DNA of 64,000 nucleotides from positions 62,001-126,000 of the forward strand of contig JAIXWQ010000011.1 in the NCBI GenBank assembly GCA_027491195.1. Reading direction: 5' to 3'. Below, piece after piece: positions 53,192 to 61,490 of the stretch. A program made the translations under genes and the position numbers. This DNA comes from Cytophagaceae bacterium. GTDB taxonomy: Bacteria > Bacteroidota > Bacteroidia > Cytophagales > Spirosomataceae. Numbering within the stretch: the first letter of the stretch is position 1; the number at the start of each line of letters is the position of its first letter. Under the pieces are notes generated by a model. That model was not told the origin of the DNA. It saw nothing but the letters and a program-made list of their open reading frames with translations, and did no database searches.

Positions 53192-53707
53192 TTATTCTTT
53201 TACTATAGTGGTAGCAAACGGTTTACCCGATGAAATAACGTGTAAAACATATTTACCTACGCGAATGCCGGAAAAGTCAGTAAATACGATTTCCTTAATT
53301 GGAGCTTCATAAGTATGTTGGTAAATAACTGCTCCTAATTGGTCGTAAATAGCCACAAACGTGGGCTTTGTACTTGTTGCAGAGAAACCGATCGTCAACT
53401 TGTCAATAAATGGATTTGGATAGGTTGTATAAGTGATTGGATTTTCCTCCTGCACATTTAACTTAATTCCTGAGGCAGCAATACTTCGCTCTAATAAAGA
53501 AGGCTGCTTAAACCCTTGTCTTACCACCACGCCACCAGAAGATGATGTTCCTGTGACCGCGCTTTGCTGCCCAATGATTTGGGAATAATATTTACCATCC
53601 ACTACCGTGGTAGCACCTCCCGCACCAATGGCAGAACTTACTACTTTTTGAGAGTAAGCCATAGTAGCGAAAACCAACAAAAACAAACCCGTGAAAACAC
53701 CTTTCAT
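53192..53707 (-). CDS. Small secreted protein with T9SS type A sorting domain
   Basis: This is a 171-residue exported protein: a signal peptide (MKGVFTGLFLLVFATMAYSQ), a Gly/Ser-rich segment (about 22-80) with a SQIIGQQSAVTGTSSSGGVV stretch like those in cell surface and fibre proteins of Bacteroidota, and a C-terminal sorting domain (about 95-171) beginning YTTYPNPFIDKLTIGF and ending YVLHVISSGKPFATTIVKE, typical of type A cargo of the type IX system. The cargo part is very short, so it may be a surface or matrix component. It starts one base after the 7TM-AraC type regulator and is likely co-expressed with it. Confidence 0.8.
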   Translation of the reverse strand: MKGVFTGLFLLVFATMAYSQKVVSSAIGAGGATTVVDGKYYSQIIGQQSAVTGTSSSGGVVVRQGFKQPSLLERSIAASGIKLNVQEENPITYTTYPNPFIDKLTIGFSATSTKPTFVAIYDQLGAVIYQHTYEAPIKEIVFTDFSGIRVGKYVLHVISSGKPFATTIVKE

Positions 53708-53708
53708 A

Positions 53709-54854
53709 TTAATTCTTTTTAAATTTTAGCATGTACTCTTCCATACTTTCACCTGCAAATTCAACAAAATACCTCGATAAATCACTTTTATTTAAAAAAC
53801 CTGATTCGATATGCAGCGTATCCAAGCATTTGGCCTGTAAACACCCCTTTTGAATCAAATTTTTAGCAAATTGAATGCGAAGCCGATTCATCTCATCTGT
53901 GAAATTAGTGAAAAGATAAAGTTCAAAAAAATCGCGCAATTCCTTTTGATCAACTTGAACTAATTCACCGAATTGATCCAAATGAAGCGTTGGATTTAAA
54001 AAAGGCTTGTTAAAAATGTAACAAGCATTCACTAATTGATCCAATTTCCACCAATAAACTTCTTGAGGGTTAAATGATCTTTTAATTCGATCGACATTTA
54101 AATAAATCACCTGAGGAAAGAAATAAAGCGCACAAACCATCACCATGTAGGCCGCTAATGAAATATATTTAATCTCGCTCGGATGATTCAAAAAAGTATA
54201 TCCCCCTGAATTTTCTAACCAAACTCCGAAAAAAACAGAACTCATTCCCACAAAAATCAATAACTGTAAAAGCAAAAATGCGCATAACCATTTCCCAAAG
54301 GCGGTGGCTTTGAAAAAATACAATTGATTCTTTTTTATATAAAACAATCCCCATACCGTATAAAATAGGAGTAATAAAGGGCGTAAAATATAAAGAATTG
54401 AAGTACTAAATAGGTAACCTAATTGAATGGAGAACATAGACGTCCAATTACTAAACACTTGCCTCACCACACTCATCTTGTATTCATAAGGTGAAAAATA
54501 ATAGGGCAATGTGTCCAAAAAAACGATGATGAAGGGTGAAAAGTGAACGAAATCTAAACGACTTAATCGAGTATTTCCTGTTCGTAAACTCCGAAGATAA
54601 AAGAATAATACAGGGCCAATCAGGAAATATAAAGAGGAAAAATTTCCATATAAGAGGACTGTAAATAGAAAACTATGCCCTAAAGACATAGAATAAATGG
54701 TTAGACAGTAGATACCGGAAATGAAAAATAACGTTGCTAGATAAATATTCGGATTAGCGAATATATTCCCTCTCGATTTCAGAAAAATGATGGTGGGAGT
54801 CATAAAACTTGTAAAAAGTGTCATGACAAAAATCGATTGAAAAAGAAATAACAT
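53709..54854 (-). CDS. 7TM membrane protein with C-terminal AraC-type DNA-binding domain
   Basis: This is a 381-residue protein with seven hydrophobic segments in the first 250 residues (for example LFLFQSIFVMTLFTSFM, FTVLLYGNFSSLYFLIGPVLFFYLRS and ISLAAYMVMVCALYFFPQVIYL) followed by a cytosolic part whose last 80 residues resemble an AraC HTH (FTDEMNRLRIQFAKNLIQ, the turn GFLNKSDLSRYFVEFAGESMEEYML). This fits the 7TMR-HTH_18 family seen in Bacteroidota, where a membrane sensor is tied to a regulator. The signal is unknown. It is co-directional with, and one base from, the sorting-domain protein, and is divergent from the Nramp-like gene. Confidence 0.72.
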   Translation of the reverse strand: MLFLFQSIFVMTLFTSFMTPTIIFLKSRGNIFANPNIYLATLFFISGIYCLTIYSMSLGHSFLFTVLLYGNFSSLYFLIGPVLFFYLRSLRTGNTRLSRLDFVHFSPFIIVFLDTLPYYFSPYEYKMSVVRQVFSNWTSMFSIQLGYLFSTSILYILRPLLLLFYTVWGLFYIKKNQLYFFKATAFGKWLCAFLLLQLLIFVGMSSVFFGVWLENSGGYTFLNHPSEIKYISLAAYMVMVCALYFFPQVIYLNVDRIKRSFNPQEVYWWKLDQLVNACYIFNKPFLNPTLHLDQFGELVQVDQKELRDFFELYLFTNFTDEMNRLRIQFAKNLIQKGCLQAKCLDTLHIESGFLNKSDLSRYFVEFAGESMEEYMLKFKKN

Positions 54855-54884
54855 TATTAAGTGGTTAGTAATGTGCGTAAGCTA

Positions 54885-54892
54885 CAAAAATA
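54885..54892 (-). promoter_or_regulatory. Putative -7 box of the 7TM-AraC gene
   Basis: TATTTTTG on the minus strand fits TAnnTTTG, 30 bases upstream of the start. No -33 at good spacing. It lies in the 90-base gap shared with the Nramp-like gene. Confidence 0.38.
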
Positions 54893-54944
54893 TACTGAAT
54901 GCAAGACTATACTTTGTAAATTACCAAGTAGTTGATAATTGAAT

Positions 54945-56198
54945 ATGAAAACAAGTTCAAAACTGAGTCGTTTTTGGAAACTATTGGGTCCCGGATTAGT
55001 GACAGGCGCGAGTGACGATGATCCATCTGGAATAGCCACCTATTCTCAGGCTGGAGCAAAATTAGGATTAGCGACCTTGTGGACAGCCATTATCGCCTTT
55101 CCATTAATGGCTGCTATCCAACAAATGTGCGCCAGAATCGGAATAGTGACCCAACAGGGGTTAACGGGTAATTTGAAAAAACACTACTCAAAATCTATTC
55201 TTTATTTAATGTTGGTATTTAGTTTTCCAGCCATCATCCTAAATATTGGAGCTGATATTGCCGGTATGGGGGCTGTTGGCAATTTATTGTTCCCAAGCAT
55301 TAGTGAGAATTATTTCAGTGTCTTTTTTACCTTTTTATTATTGGGATTAATCATCTATTTACCCTACCAGAAAATTGCGTCAATCCTTAAATACTTGTGC
55401 ATTGTGATGCTGGTGTATTTTGTTGTTCCATTTCTGTATAAGCAGGATTTATTAGCAATCATAAAAGCTACTTTTATTCCTACCATTGAATTCAACAAAG
55501 ACTTTATTGCAATACTAGTAGGTATACTGGGCACCACGATTTCCCCTTATCTATTCTTTTGGCAAGCTTCAGTAGAGGTAGAGGAAATGAATGATAAAAA
55601 GCACCTCATCGTAAATAAAAAAATCATCCGAGAAATGGAAAAAGATGTCGATTTTGGGATGAGTTTCTCCGGATTCGTAATGTATTTTATCATATTAACG
55701 ACTGGAACTGTATTATACTCCAGTGGAATACACCAGATTGAAACGGTAGAACAAGCAGCCATGGCATTGAAGCCATTGGCAGGAGATATGGCGTACTTAT
55801 TGTTTGCAATCGGAATTATTGGAACGGGATTAATTGCCATTCCAGTGTTGAGTGGTTCTTTGTCTTACATTTTTACTGAGACATTTGGCTGGGAGAAAGG
55901 TTTAAATAAAAAATTCCACGAAGCAAAAGGCTTTTATTTTATTATAGGACTCTCCCTATTTTTAGGCCTATCCTTAAACTATGTTGGTATTTCTCCAATT
56001 GATGCCTTGATTTACACCGCAATTCTTTATGGTTTAACGGCTCCAATCCTGATAGCAATCATATTGCATATCGCGAATAACAAGGAAGTAATGGGGGAAC
56101 ATACAAACAGTTTGATCGTCAATATTTTAGGCGTATTAGCCTTCATCATAATGACTACAGCAGCTGTAGTATTAGTTTATTTACAATTTTGGGAATAA
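54945..56198 (+). CDS. Nramp-related divalent cation transporter
   Basis: This is a 417-residue inner membrane protein with about 11 hydrophobic segments, of the Nramp/SLC11 fold. TM1 carries GPGLVTGASDDDPSGIATYS, where the canonical metal motif Asp-Pro-Gly-Asn is Asp-Pro-Ser-Gly. TM6 reads TTISPYLFFWQASVEVEE and lacks the canonical Met-Pro-His-Asn. Both changes match the divergent branch that includes magnesium-transporting or otherwise metal-shifted relatives, so Mn/Fe transport should not be assumed. I use the ATG at 54945; a TTG two codons upstream is possible. It is divergent from the 7TM-AraC gene and its 3' end meets the tRNA terminator. Confidence 0.83.
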   Translation: MKTSSKLSRFWKLLGPGLVTGASDDDPSGIATYSQAGAKLGLATLWTAIIAFPLMAAIQQMCARIGIVTQQGLTGNLKKHYSKSILYLMLVFSFPAIILNIGADIAGMGAVGNLLFPSISENYFSVFFTFLLLGLIIYLPYQKIASILKYLCIVMLVYFVVPFLYKQDLLAIIKATFIPTIEFNKDFIAILVGILGTTISPYLFFWQASVEVEEMNDKKHLIVNKKIIREMEKDVDFGMSFSGFVMYFIILTTGTVLYSSGIHQIETVEQAAMALKPLAGDMAYLLFAIGIIGTGLIAIPVLSGSLSYIFTETFGWEKGLNKKFHEAKGFYFIIGLSLFLGLSLNYVGISPIDALIYTAILYGLTAPILIAIILHIANNKEVMGEHTNSLIVNILGVLAFIIMTTAAVVLVYLQFWE

Positions 56199-56230
56199 AA
56201 AAAACCATACTCTTTATTCAAGAGTATGGT
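56195..56230 (-). terminator. Intrinsic terminator of the tRNA gene
   Basis: ACCATACTCTT (56204-56214) and AAGAGTATGGT (56220-56230) form a perfect 11-bp stem with loop TATTC. On the minus strand it follows the tRNA by 12 bases and is itself followed by eight T reading into the end of the Nramp-like gene. Confidence 0.85.
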
Positions 56231-56241
56231 AAAAAAAAGAG

Positions 56242-56315
56242 TGGACCAGCATGGGCTCGAACCATGGACCCCCTGATTATGAGTCAGATGCTCTAACCAA
56301 CTGAGCTACAAGTCC
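56242..56315 (-). tRNA. tRNA with CAU anticodon (elongator Met or Ile2)
   Basis: A 74-base cloverleaf on the minus strand: acceptor GGACTTG pairs with CTGGTCC (one U-G and one U-U at pairs 5 and 6), D arm GCTC/GAGC, anticodon arm TCTGA/TCAGG with loop CTCATAA (anticodon CAT), T arm CATGG/CCATG with TTCGAGC, discriminator A. CCA is not encoded. The G1-C72 pair rules out the initiator type. Elongator Met and Ile2 (C34 changed to lysidine) cannot be told apart here. A -7 box lies upstream and a strong terminator downstream. Confidence 0.92.
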
Positions 56316-56351
56316 GCATTGTACATCCTATAATAGGAATTCAATGTGGCA

Positions 56352-56359
56352 CAAAATTA
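56352..56359 (-). promoter_or_regulatory. Putative -7 box of the tRNA gene
   Basis: TAATTTTG on the minus strand fits TAnnTTTG, 36 bases upstream of the tRNA 5' end. No -33 TTTG at good spacing. Confidence 0.38.
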
Positions 56360-56403
56360 AGGAATACTAACCTTTTTAGCTAAATTTCGGAAAAGAATAT
56401 CCC

Positions 56404-57648
56404 ATGTACCCGACTAAAATTATTAATGATCCGATTTATGGTTTTATTAAAATCAATAATCCATTAATTCTAGAGCTCATAGATCACCCTTATTTTCAGC
56501 GACTTAAGCGAATCAAACAATTAGGTTTAGCGGAGTTTGTCTATCCAGGTGCACACCACACCCGTTTTCATCATGCTTTAGGTGCGATGCATCTCATGGA
56601 TCAAGTATTGGATAATCTAAAAGCTAAGGGGTATTCCATTTCCGCAGAGGAACGAGAAGGCGCGGAAATAGCTATTCTTTTGCATGATATTGGGCATGGT
56701 CCTTTCTCACATGTATTAGAATACACTTTATTAAATGAAGTGAAACATGAGGATGTCTCTACCCTATTGATGGCAAAATTGAACGAACATTTTAAGGGTC
56801 GTTTAAATCTAGCCATTGACATTTTTGAGAATAAATATCCCCGTAAATTTTTCCATCAATTAGTCTCTTCGCAATTAGATGTAGACCGTTTAGATTATTT
56901 AAGCCGTGATTCCTTTTACACCGGTGTACGTGAAGGTTTCATCGGTTCTGAGCGTCTCTTAAGCATGATGGATTTGAATAATGAACAATTAGTCATTGAA
57001 GAAAAAGGAATCTATTCGACCGAGAACTTCCTAATGGCAAGACGTTTAATGTATTGGCAAGTCTACCTACATAAAACGGCGATTGCAGCGGAGACGATGT
57101 TAATTCAAATATTAAGGAGAGCGAAATTTTTATTTTCTGAAGGCCAAAAACTCACTTGTTCTGGCCCCCTAAAAATATTCTTAAAACAGACCCATACCTG
57201 GGAAGAATTTTCGACGAAAGAGAACCTTTTGATTGCGTTTACAGAATTAGATGACCATGATGTATGGGCAGCCATCAAAGAATGGAAGAATTCGAGTGAT
57301 AAGATATTAAGGCATTTGTGTACACACTTTTTGGCCAGAAAATTATTCACCTGTAAATTAGGCTCACAACCGATTCCTAAGGCAAAAAGACTGGAAATCG
57401 AAGAGAATATCAAACGAGAGTACGGAATTAGCGACGAAGAATTATCCTACTTCGTTATTGAAGGTTCTACCTCAAATGCTGCCTACGTACAGGGCGATAA
57501 TACGATCAAAATGGTCGACAAACAAGGTCAAGTTGTCGAGTTACTTGAAGCATCAGATTTACCGACCATCCAAGCATTAAGTAAGATTGTAAAAAAATAC
57601 TATTTTTGTTGTCCAAAGAGCGTATATTTGCAAGGAGAATTGAGCTAA
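56404..57648 (+). CDS. HD domain phosphohydrolase (dNTPase-like)
   Basis: This is a 414-residue cytosolic metal-dependent phosphohydrolase of the HD superfamily, in the SAMHD1/YdhJ-like dNTPase group. The HD motif is in ILLHDIGHGPFSHVLE, preceded by GAHHTRFHHALGAMHLMD with the first metal His, and followed by SSQLDVDRLDYLSRDSFYTGV with the distal Asp. The likely substrate is a nucleotide or deoxynucleotide triphosphate, but this is not proven from sequence. It precedes lpxD by 39 bases on the same strand, so it may be co-transcribed with the lipid A genes; a link in function is not evident. Confidence 0.88.
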   Translation: MYPTKIINDPIYGFIKINNPLILELIDHPYFQRLKRIKQLGLAEFVYPGAHHTRFHHALGAMHLMDQVLDNLKAKGYSISAEEREGAEIAILLHDIGHGPFSHVLEYTLLNEVKHEDVSTLLMAKLNEHFKGRLNLAIDIFENKYPRKFFHQLVSSQLDVDRLDYLSRDSFYTGVREGFIGSERLLSMMDLNNEQLVIEEKGIYSTENFLMARRLMYWQVYLHKTAIAAETMLIQILRRAKFLFSEGQKLTCSGPLKIFLKQTHTWEEFSTKENLLIAFTELDDHDVWAAIKEWKNSSDKILRHLCTHFLARKLFTCKLGSQPIPKAKRLEIEENIKREYGISDEELSYFVIEGSTSNAAYVQGDNTIKMVDKQGQVVELLEASDLPTIQALSKIVKKYYFCCPKSVYLQGELS

Positions 57649-57687
57649 TGGATATTCTCTTCGCATCTATTAAACATCGTTTGCCGA

Positions 57688-58695
57688 ATGAAATTTACTG
57701 TTGACCAAATAGCCCAATTAATTCAAGGTACAGTAGATGGCGATGGATCAGCAATTATTACGACGTTTAACAAGATAGAGGAAGGGCAAGAAGGTAGTAT
57801 ATCTTTCTTAGCTAATCCTAAATACGAGTCCTTTCTTTATCAATCTAAAGCTACGGCTATCATTATAGCTACTGATTTAGTATTAAAAGAAAAGCCTTTA
57901 GCTACCTTAATCAAGGTAAAAGACCCCTACTTTGCCTTCACTATTTTACTTCAAAAATACCAGGAGTTCACAAGCATTAAAGAGACAGGGATTCAACAAC
58001 CCAGCTTTATCGAACAGACGGCAGAAGTAGGCAAAGAAGTTTATTTAGGCACATTTTCTAGCGTAGGTGCTGGCTCTAAGATAGGTAATAATACCTACGT
58101 AGCCGCCCATGTGACGATTGGAAAAAATGTACGAATTGGTACTGATTGTGTTATCTACCCCGGTGTAGTGATTTATAACGATACTGTCATTGGGAATTCT
58201 TGTACAATTCATGCGAATGCTGTAATTGGATCCGATGGATTCGGTTTTGCACCGCAAGCAGATGGAACTTTCACCACCATCCCTCAACTAGGGAACGTAG
58301 TTTTAGAAGATGGTGTTAGTGTAGGTGCAAATACAACCATCGACCGAGCTACCATGGGATCTACTTTAATTAAAAAAGGAGTTAAAATAGATAACCTAGT
58401 TCAAATAGCTCACAATGTGGAGGTAGGCGAAAATACAGCCATAGCAGCACAAACAGGCGTATCTGGTTCTACCAAAATAGGCAAAAACTGCCTTATTGGT
58501 GGCCAAGTCGGAGTCGCTGGGCACATCAGTATTGCAGATAAAACCATTGTTACTGCCCAATCTGGAGTAACAAAAACGGTCCGTAAAGAAGGCCAAATTT
58601 TAGGAGGTACACCGGCATCTCCTAACAGTGAATATTTAAAGCGCAACGCTTTATTGCGCCAATTGCCGGACTTATTAAAACGATTAGACTCTTAA
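57688..58695 (+). CDS. lpxD: UDP-3-O-(3-hydroxyacyl)glucosamine N-acyltransferase LpxD
   Basis: LpxD adds the second, N-linked 3-hydroxyacyl chain to UDP-3-O-acylglucosamine in lipid A synthesis. The 335-residue protein has the N-terminal uridine-binding domain (MKFTVDQIAQLIQGTVDGDG, ISFLANPKYESFLYQSKATAIII) and a left-handed beta-helix of hexapeptide repeats from about 120 (KIGNNTYVAAHVTIGKNVRIG), with the catalytic His in LVQIAHNVEVGENTAIAAQTGVSGS. The C-terminal helix carries LKRNALLRQLPDLLKRLDS. It leads lpxC-fabZ by 8 bases. Confidence 0.95.
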   Translation: MKFTVDQIAQLIQGTVDGDGSAIITTFNKIEEGQEGSISFLANPKYESFLYQSKATAIIIATDLVLKEKPLATLIKVKDPYFAFTILLQKYQEFTSIKETGIQQPSFIEQTAEVGKEVYLGTFSSVGAGSKIGNNTYVAAHVTIGKNVRIGTDCVIYPGVVIYNDTVIGNSCTIHANAVIGSDGFGFAPQADGTFTTIPQLGNVVLEDGVSVGANTTIDRATMGSTLIKKGVKIDNLVQIAHNVEVGENTAIAAQTGVSGSTKIGKNCLIGGQVGVAGHISIADKTIVTAQSGVTKTVRKEGQILGGTPASPNSEYLKRNALLRQLPDLLKRLDS

Positions 58696-58703
58696 TAACG
58701 CGT

Positions 58704-60098
58704 ATGAACAATAAGCAACATACCATTACCAAGGCTGTAACACTTACAGGTGTAGGTTTACATACTGGCGTAGTTGCCAATCTTACTTTTTTACCTGCTC
58801 CTGCCAATCACGGGATTAAATTTCAGCGTGTGGACTTACCAGGGCAACCGATCGCAGATGCGGATGTTGATTATGTAGTGGATACATCGCGAGGGACAAC
58901 GATTGAACACAATGGCGCTCGTATTAATACCGTTGAGCACGTTTTAGCGGCATTGGTTGGGTTAGAAGTAGATAATATCCTTATCCAATTAGACGGACCA
59001 GAACCTCCAATTATGGATGGTAGTTCCATCAAATTTGTAGAGGCATTAAAGGATGCTATTTTAGTAGAACAAGATGCTCATCGTAAGTTTTTCGAATTAA
59101 CGGAAGAAGTACGTTATAAAGATTTAGAAAATGGTATTGAATTAGCTGCTTTGCCGCTGAACGATTACCGCATGGCCGTAATGGTTGATTATAATTCCAA
59201 ATTTTTATCAAGCCAGCATGCTAACTTAAGTCACGTTTCACAGTTTGAGAAAGACTTCTCTATGTGTCGCACTTTTTGTTTTGTACACGAGTTAGAGGTT
59301 TTATACAAAGCGGGATTAATCAAAGGTGGTGACCTGAATAATGCGATTGTCATCGCGGATAAAGATTATTCAGAATCAGAATTAGCTCATTTATCAGAAG
59401 TATTAGGGAAGCCAAAGATCTCCGTTTCAAAAGAAGCCGGTATCTTAAACAATACAAATCTTCATTTTAACAATGAAATGGCACGCCATAAATTGTTAGA
59501 CCTGATGGGTGACTTGGCCCTTGTAGGAAGACCTATCAAGGCTCAAATATTAGCTTCTCGTCCAGGTCACGCCTCAAACGTGGAACTGGCTCGTAAGATC
59601 AAGAAGTTAATGTTAGATTCTGAGAAGAATAAAGTGCCTGTTTACGATCCTAAGCAGCCTCCAATTTTCACCCACGAGCGTGTTTATGAGTTATTACCGC
59701 ATCGTTATCCTTTCCAAATGATTGATAAAATCATTTATTTAGATGATACGAGCGTTGTGGGTGTAAAAAATGTGACCATGAATGAGAATTATTTCATGGG
59801 CCACTTTCCAAACAATCCAGTAATGCCAGGTGTTATGCAAGTGGAAGCGATGGCACAGACAGGTGGAATTCTTGTTTTAAGTTCTGTTGAGGATCCTGAA
59901 AATTATTGGCCTTACCTGGTAGGTATTGAGAATTGCCGTTTTAGAAAAAGTGTTATTCCAGGCGATACCATTATCTTTAGATGCGAGTTACAAGCTCCTA
60001 TCCGTAGAGGAATCGCTAAAATGACCGGTAAAGCCTATGTAGCTGGTCAAGTTGTATGTGAAGCAGAAATGACTGCTAGTTTAGTTCGTAAGTCCTAA
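58704..60098 (+). CDS. Bifunctional LpxC deacetylase / FabZ dehydratase
   Basis: This 464-residue fusion joins UDP-3-O-acyl-N-acetylglucosamine deacetylase (LpxC, the committed lipid A step; residues 1 to about 305) and 3-hydroxyacyl-ACP dehydratase (FabZ, from about 315). LpxC zinc ligands are in VEHVLAALVGLE, the HLNNEMARHKLLDLMGDL-type segment (HFNNEMARHKLLDLMGD) and its Asp. FabZ carries LLPHRYPFQMIDKIIYLD, GHFPNNPVMPGVMQVEAMAQTGG with catalytic His and Glu. The fusion is a known Bacteroidota feature that ties lipid A flow to fatty acid synthesis. It lies between lpxD and lpxA with 8- and 13-base gaps. Confidence 0.96.
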   Translation: MNNKQHTITKAVTLTGVGLHTGVVANLTFLPAPANHGIKFQRVDLPGQPIADADVDYVVDTSRGTTIEHNGARINTVEHVLAALVGLEVDNILIQLDGPEPPIMDGSSIKFVEALKDAILVEQDAHRKFFELTEEVRYKDLENGIELAALPLNDYRMAVMVDYNSKFLSSQHANLSHVSQFEKDFSMCRTFCFVHELEVLYKAGLIKGGDLNNAIVIADKDYSESELAHLSEVLGKPKISVSKEAGILNNTNLHFNNEMARHKLLDLMGDLALVGRPIKAQILASRPGHASNVELARKIKKLMLDSEKNKVPVYDPKQPPIFTHERVYELLPHRYPFQMIDKIIYLDDTSVVGVKNVTMNENYFMGHFPNNPVMPGVMQVEAMAQTGGILVLSSVEDPENYWPYLVGIENCRFRKSVIPGDTIIFRCELQAPIRRGIAKMTGKAYVAGQVVCEAEMTASLVRKS

Positions 60099-60111
60099 GG
60101 TTTATTATAAT

Positions 60112-60882
60112 ATGATTCATCAATTAACTCATATTGATCCAAAAGCTAAGATTGCAGCGAATGTTAGCATTGATGCTTTTACTTCTATACACGAAGATGT
60201 AGAAATTGGTGAAGGATCATGGATCGGGTCTAATGTGACCATTTATCCTGGTGCTCGTATTGGAAAAAATGTCCGCATTTTTCCTGGTGCTGTTATTTCC
60301 GCTATTCCTCAAGATTTAAAATTTGGAGGGGAAATGACAACGGCTGAAATCGGAGACAATTCTACCATTAGAGAATGTGTGACAATCAACCGAGGAACAT
60401 CTGATAAGTTGAAAACTGTGATAGGCAAGAATTGCCTTATCATGGCCTATGTTCACGTGGCACACGACTGTTTTATTGGTGATCATTGTATTCTTGCAAA
60501 CTCTGTACAAATGGCAGGACACGTAACAGTAGGAGATTTCGCCATTATTGGCGGATCATCTGCTATTCATCAATTCGCGACTATTGGAGCCCATGTTATG
60601 ATTTCTGGAGGCTCATTAGTAAGAAAAGATGTACCTCCATTTACTAAGTCAGGAAGAGAGCCACTAAGCTATGCAGGTATTAACTCTGTGGGTCTTCGTC
60701 GTCGCAATTATAGCGATGAACAAATAAATAACATTCAAGAAGCCTATCGTTACCTTTATTTAAAAGGATTAAATACGAATGCCGCATTGGAAGAGATCGC
60801 AACGCAGTTACCAAATTCACCTGAAGTCAACGAAATCTTAGATTTTGTTAAAAATTCAGAGCGAGGTATCATGAAAGGATAA
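60112..60882 (+). CDS. lpxA: Acyl-ACP-UDP-N-acetylglucosamine O-acyltransferase LpxA
   Basis: LpxA adds the first 3-O-hydroxyacyl chain to UDP-GlcNAc, opening lipid A synthesis. The 256-residue trimeric left-handed beta-helix shows hexapeptide repeats (EIGEGSWIGSNVTIYPGARIGKNVRI), the substrate block FGGEMTTAEIGDNSTIRECVTINRGT, the catalytic His region YVHVAHDCFIGDHCILANSVQMAGHVTVGDFAIIGG and a C-terminal helical domain (GINSVGLRRRNYSDEQINNIQEAYRYLY). It follows lpxC-fabZ by 13 bases and leads the ABC ATPase by 5. Confidence 0.96.
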   Translation: MIHQLTHIDPKAKIAANVSIDAFTSIHEDVEIGEGSWIGSNVTIYPGARIGKNVRIFPGAVISAIPQDLKFGGEMTTAEIGDNSTIRECVTINRGTSDKLKTVIGKNCLIMAYVHVAHDCFIGDHCILANSVQMAGHVTVGDFAIIGGSSAIHQFATIGAHVMISGGSLVRKDVPPFTKSGREPLSYAGINSVGLRRRNYSDEQINNIQEAYRYLYLKGLNTNAALEEIATQLPNSPEVNEILDFVKNSERGIMKG

Positions 60883-60887
60883 TCTGA

Positions 60888-61490
60888 ATGGAGATTCTTG
60901 CTCAAAACATCTCTAAAAAGTTCAGACAAGAATATGTCATTAAACAATTCAGCTATCAATTCAAGGCTGGAAATTCCTATGCCATAACAGGGCCAAATGG
61001 CTCAGGTAAATCAACTTTACTTCAACTCTTAGCGCAATATACTTTACCCAATTCTGGTAAAGTGGAGATGCCACAAGTAGAGACTGAAAATGTGTATTCA
61101 CAAATTACGTATGCTGCGCCTTACGTGGAATTAATTGAGGAATATACCTTAGTTGAGCATTTAGAATTACTTAAGCAGAACCAGTACCTCCCCTTTTCCA
61201 TCAACATTGAACATTTTGAGAAGTTCATTGAACTCAGTCCTGACAGACATAAATCCATCAAGAATTATTCGTCTGGTATGCGCCAAAAAATCAAATTAGG
61301 CTTTGCATTATTATCAGATAGGCCTGTTTTATTATTAGACGAACCCACAACTAATTTTGATGAATTAGCGAAAAATTGGTTTTTTGACCGACTCAAAGAC
61401 CAGAAAGAAAAGTTAATCATTATTGCTTCGAATGAAACTAGAGAAATTGAATTCTGCTCACACAGAATTTCAATTCAAGATTTCAAATAA
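60888..61490 (+). CDS. ABC transporter ATP-binding protein (short, single domain)
   Basis: This is a 200-residue ATPase with Walker A ITGPNGSGKST (near residue 37), a degenerate Q-loop, signature NYSSGMRQK, Walker B PVLLLDEPTTNFDE and a switch region near LIIIASNETREIE where the usual H-loop His is replaced by Asn. The membrane partner is not adjacent on this strand. It is last in the HD-lpxD-lpxC/fabZ-lpxA run and ends 8 bases into the stop region of the convergent GldF-like permease, so the two overlap tail to tail. It could serve GldF, or an unrelated exporter; no partner is evident. Confidence 0.85.
   Translation: MEILAQNISKKFRQEYVIKQFSYQFKAGNSYAITGPNGSGKSTLLQLLAQYTLPNSGKVEMPQVETENVYSQITYAAPYVELIEEYTLVEHLELLKQNQYLPFSINIEHFEKFIELSPDRHKSIKNYSSGMRQKIKLGFALLSDRPVLLLDEPTTNFDELAKNWFFDRLKDQKEKLIIIASNETREIEFCSHRISIQDFK

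Noticed and set aside
56242-56315. Initiator tRNA-fMet
   Set aside because: The anticodon is CAU, but the first acceptor pair is G1-C72 (initiators have a mismatch) and the anticodon stem lacks the three G-C pairs typical of initiators.
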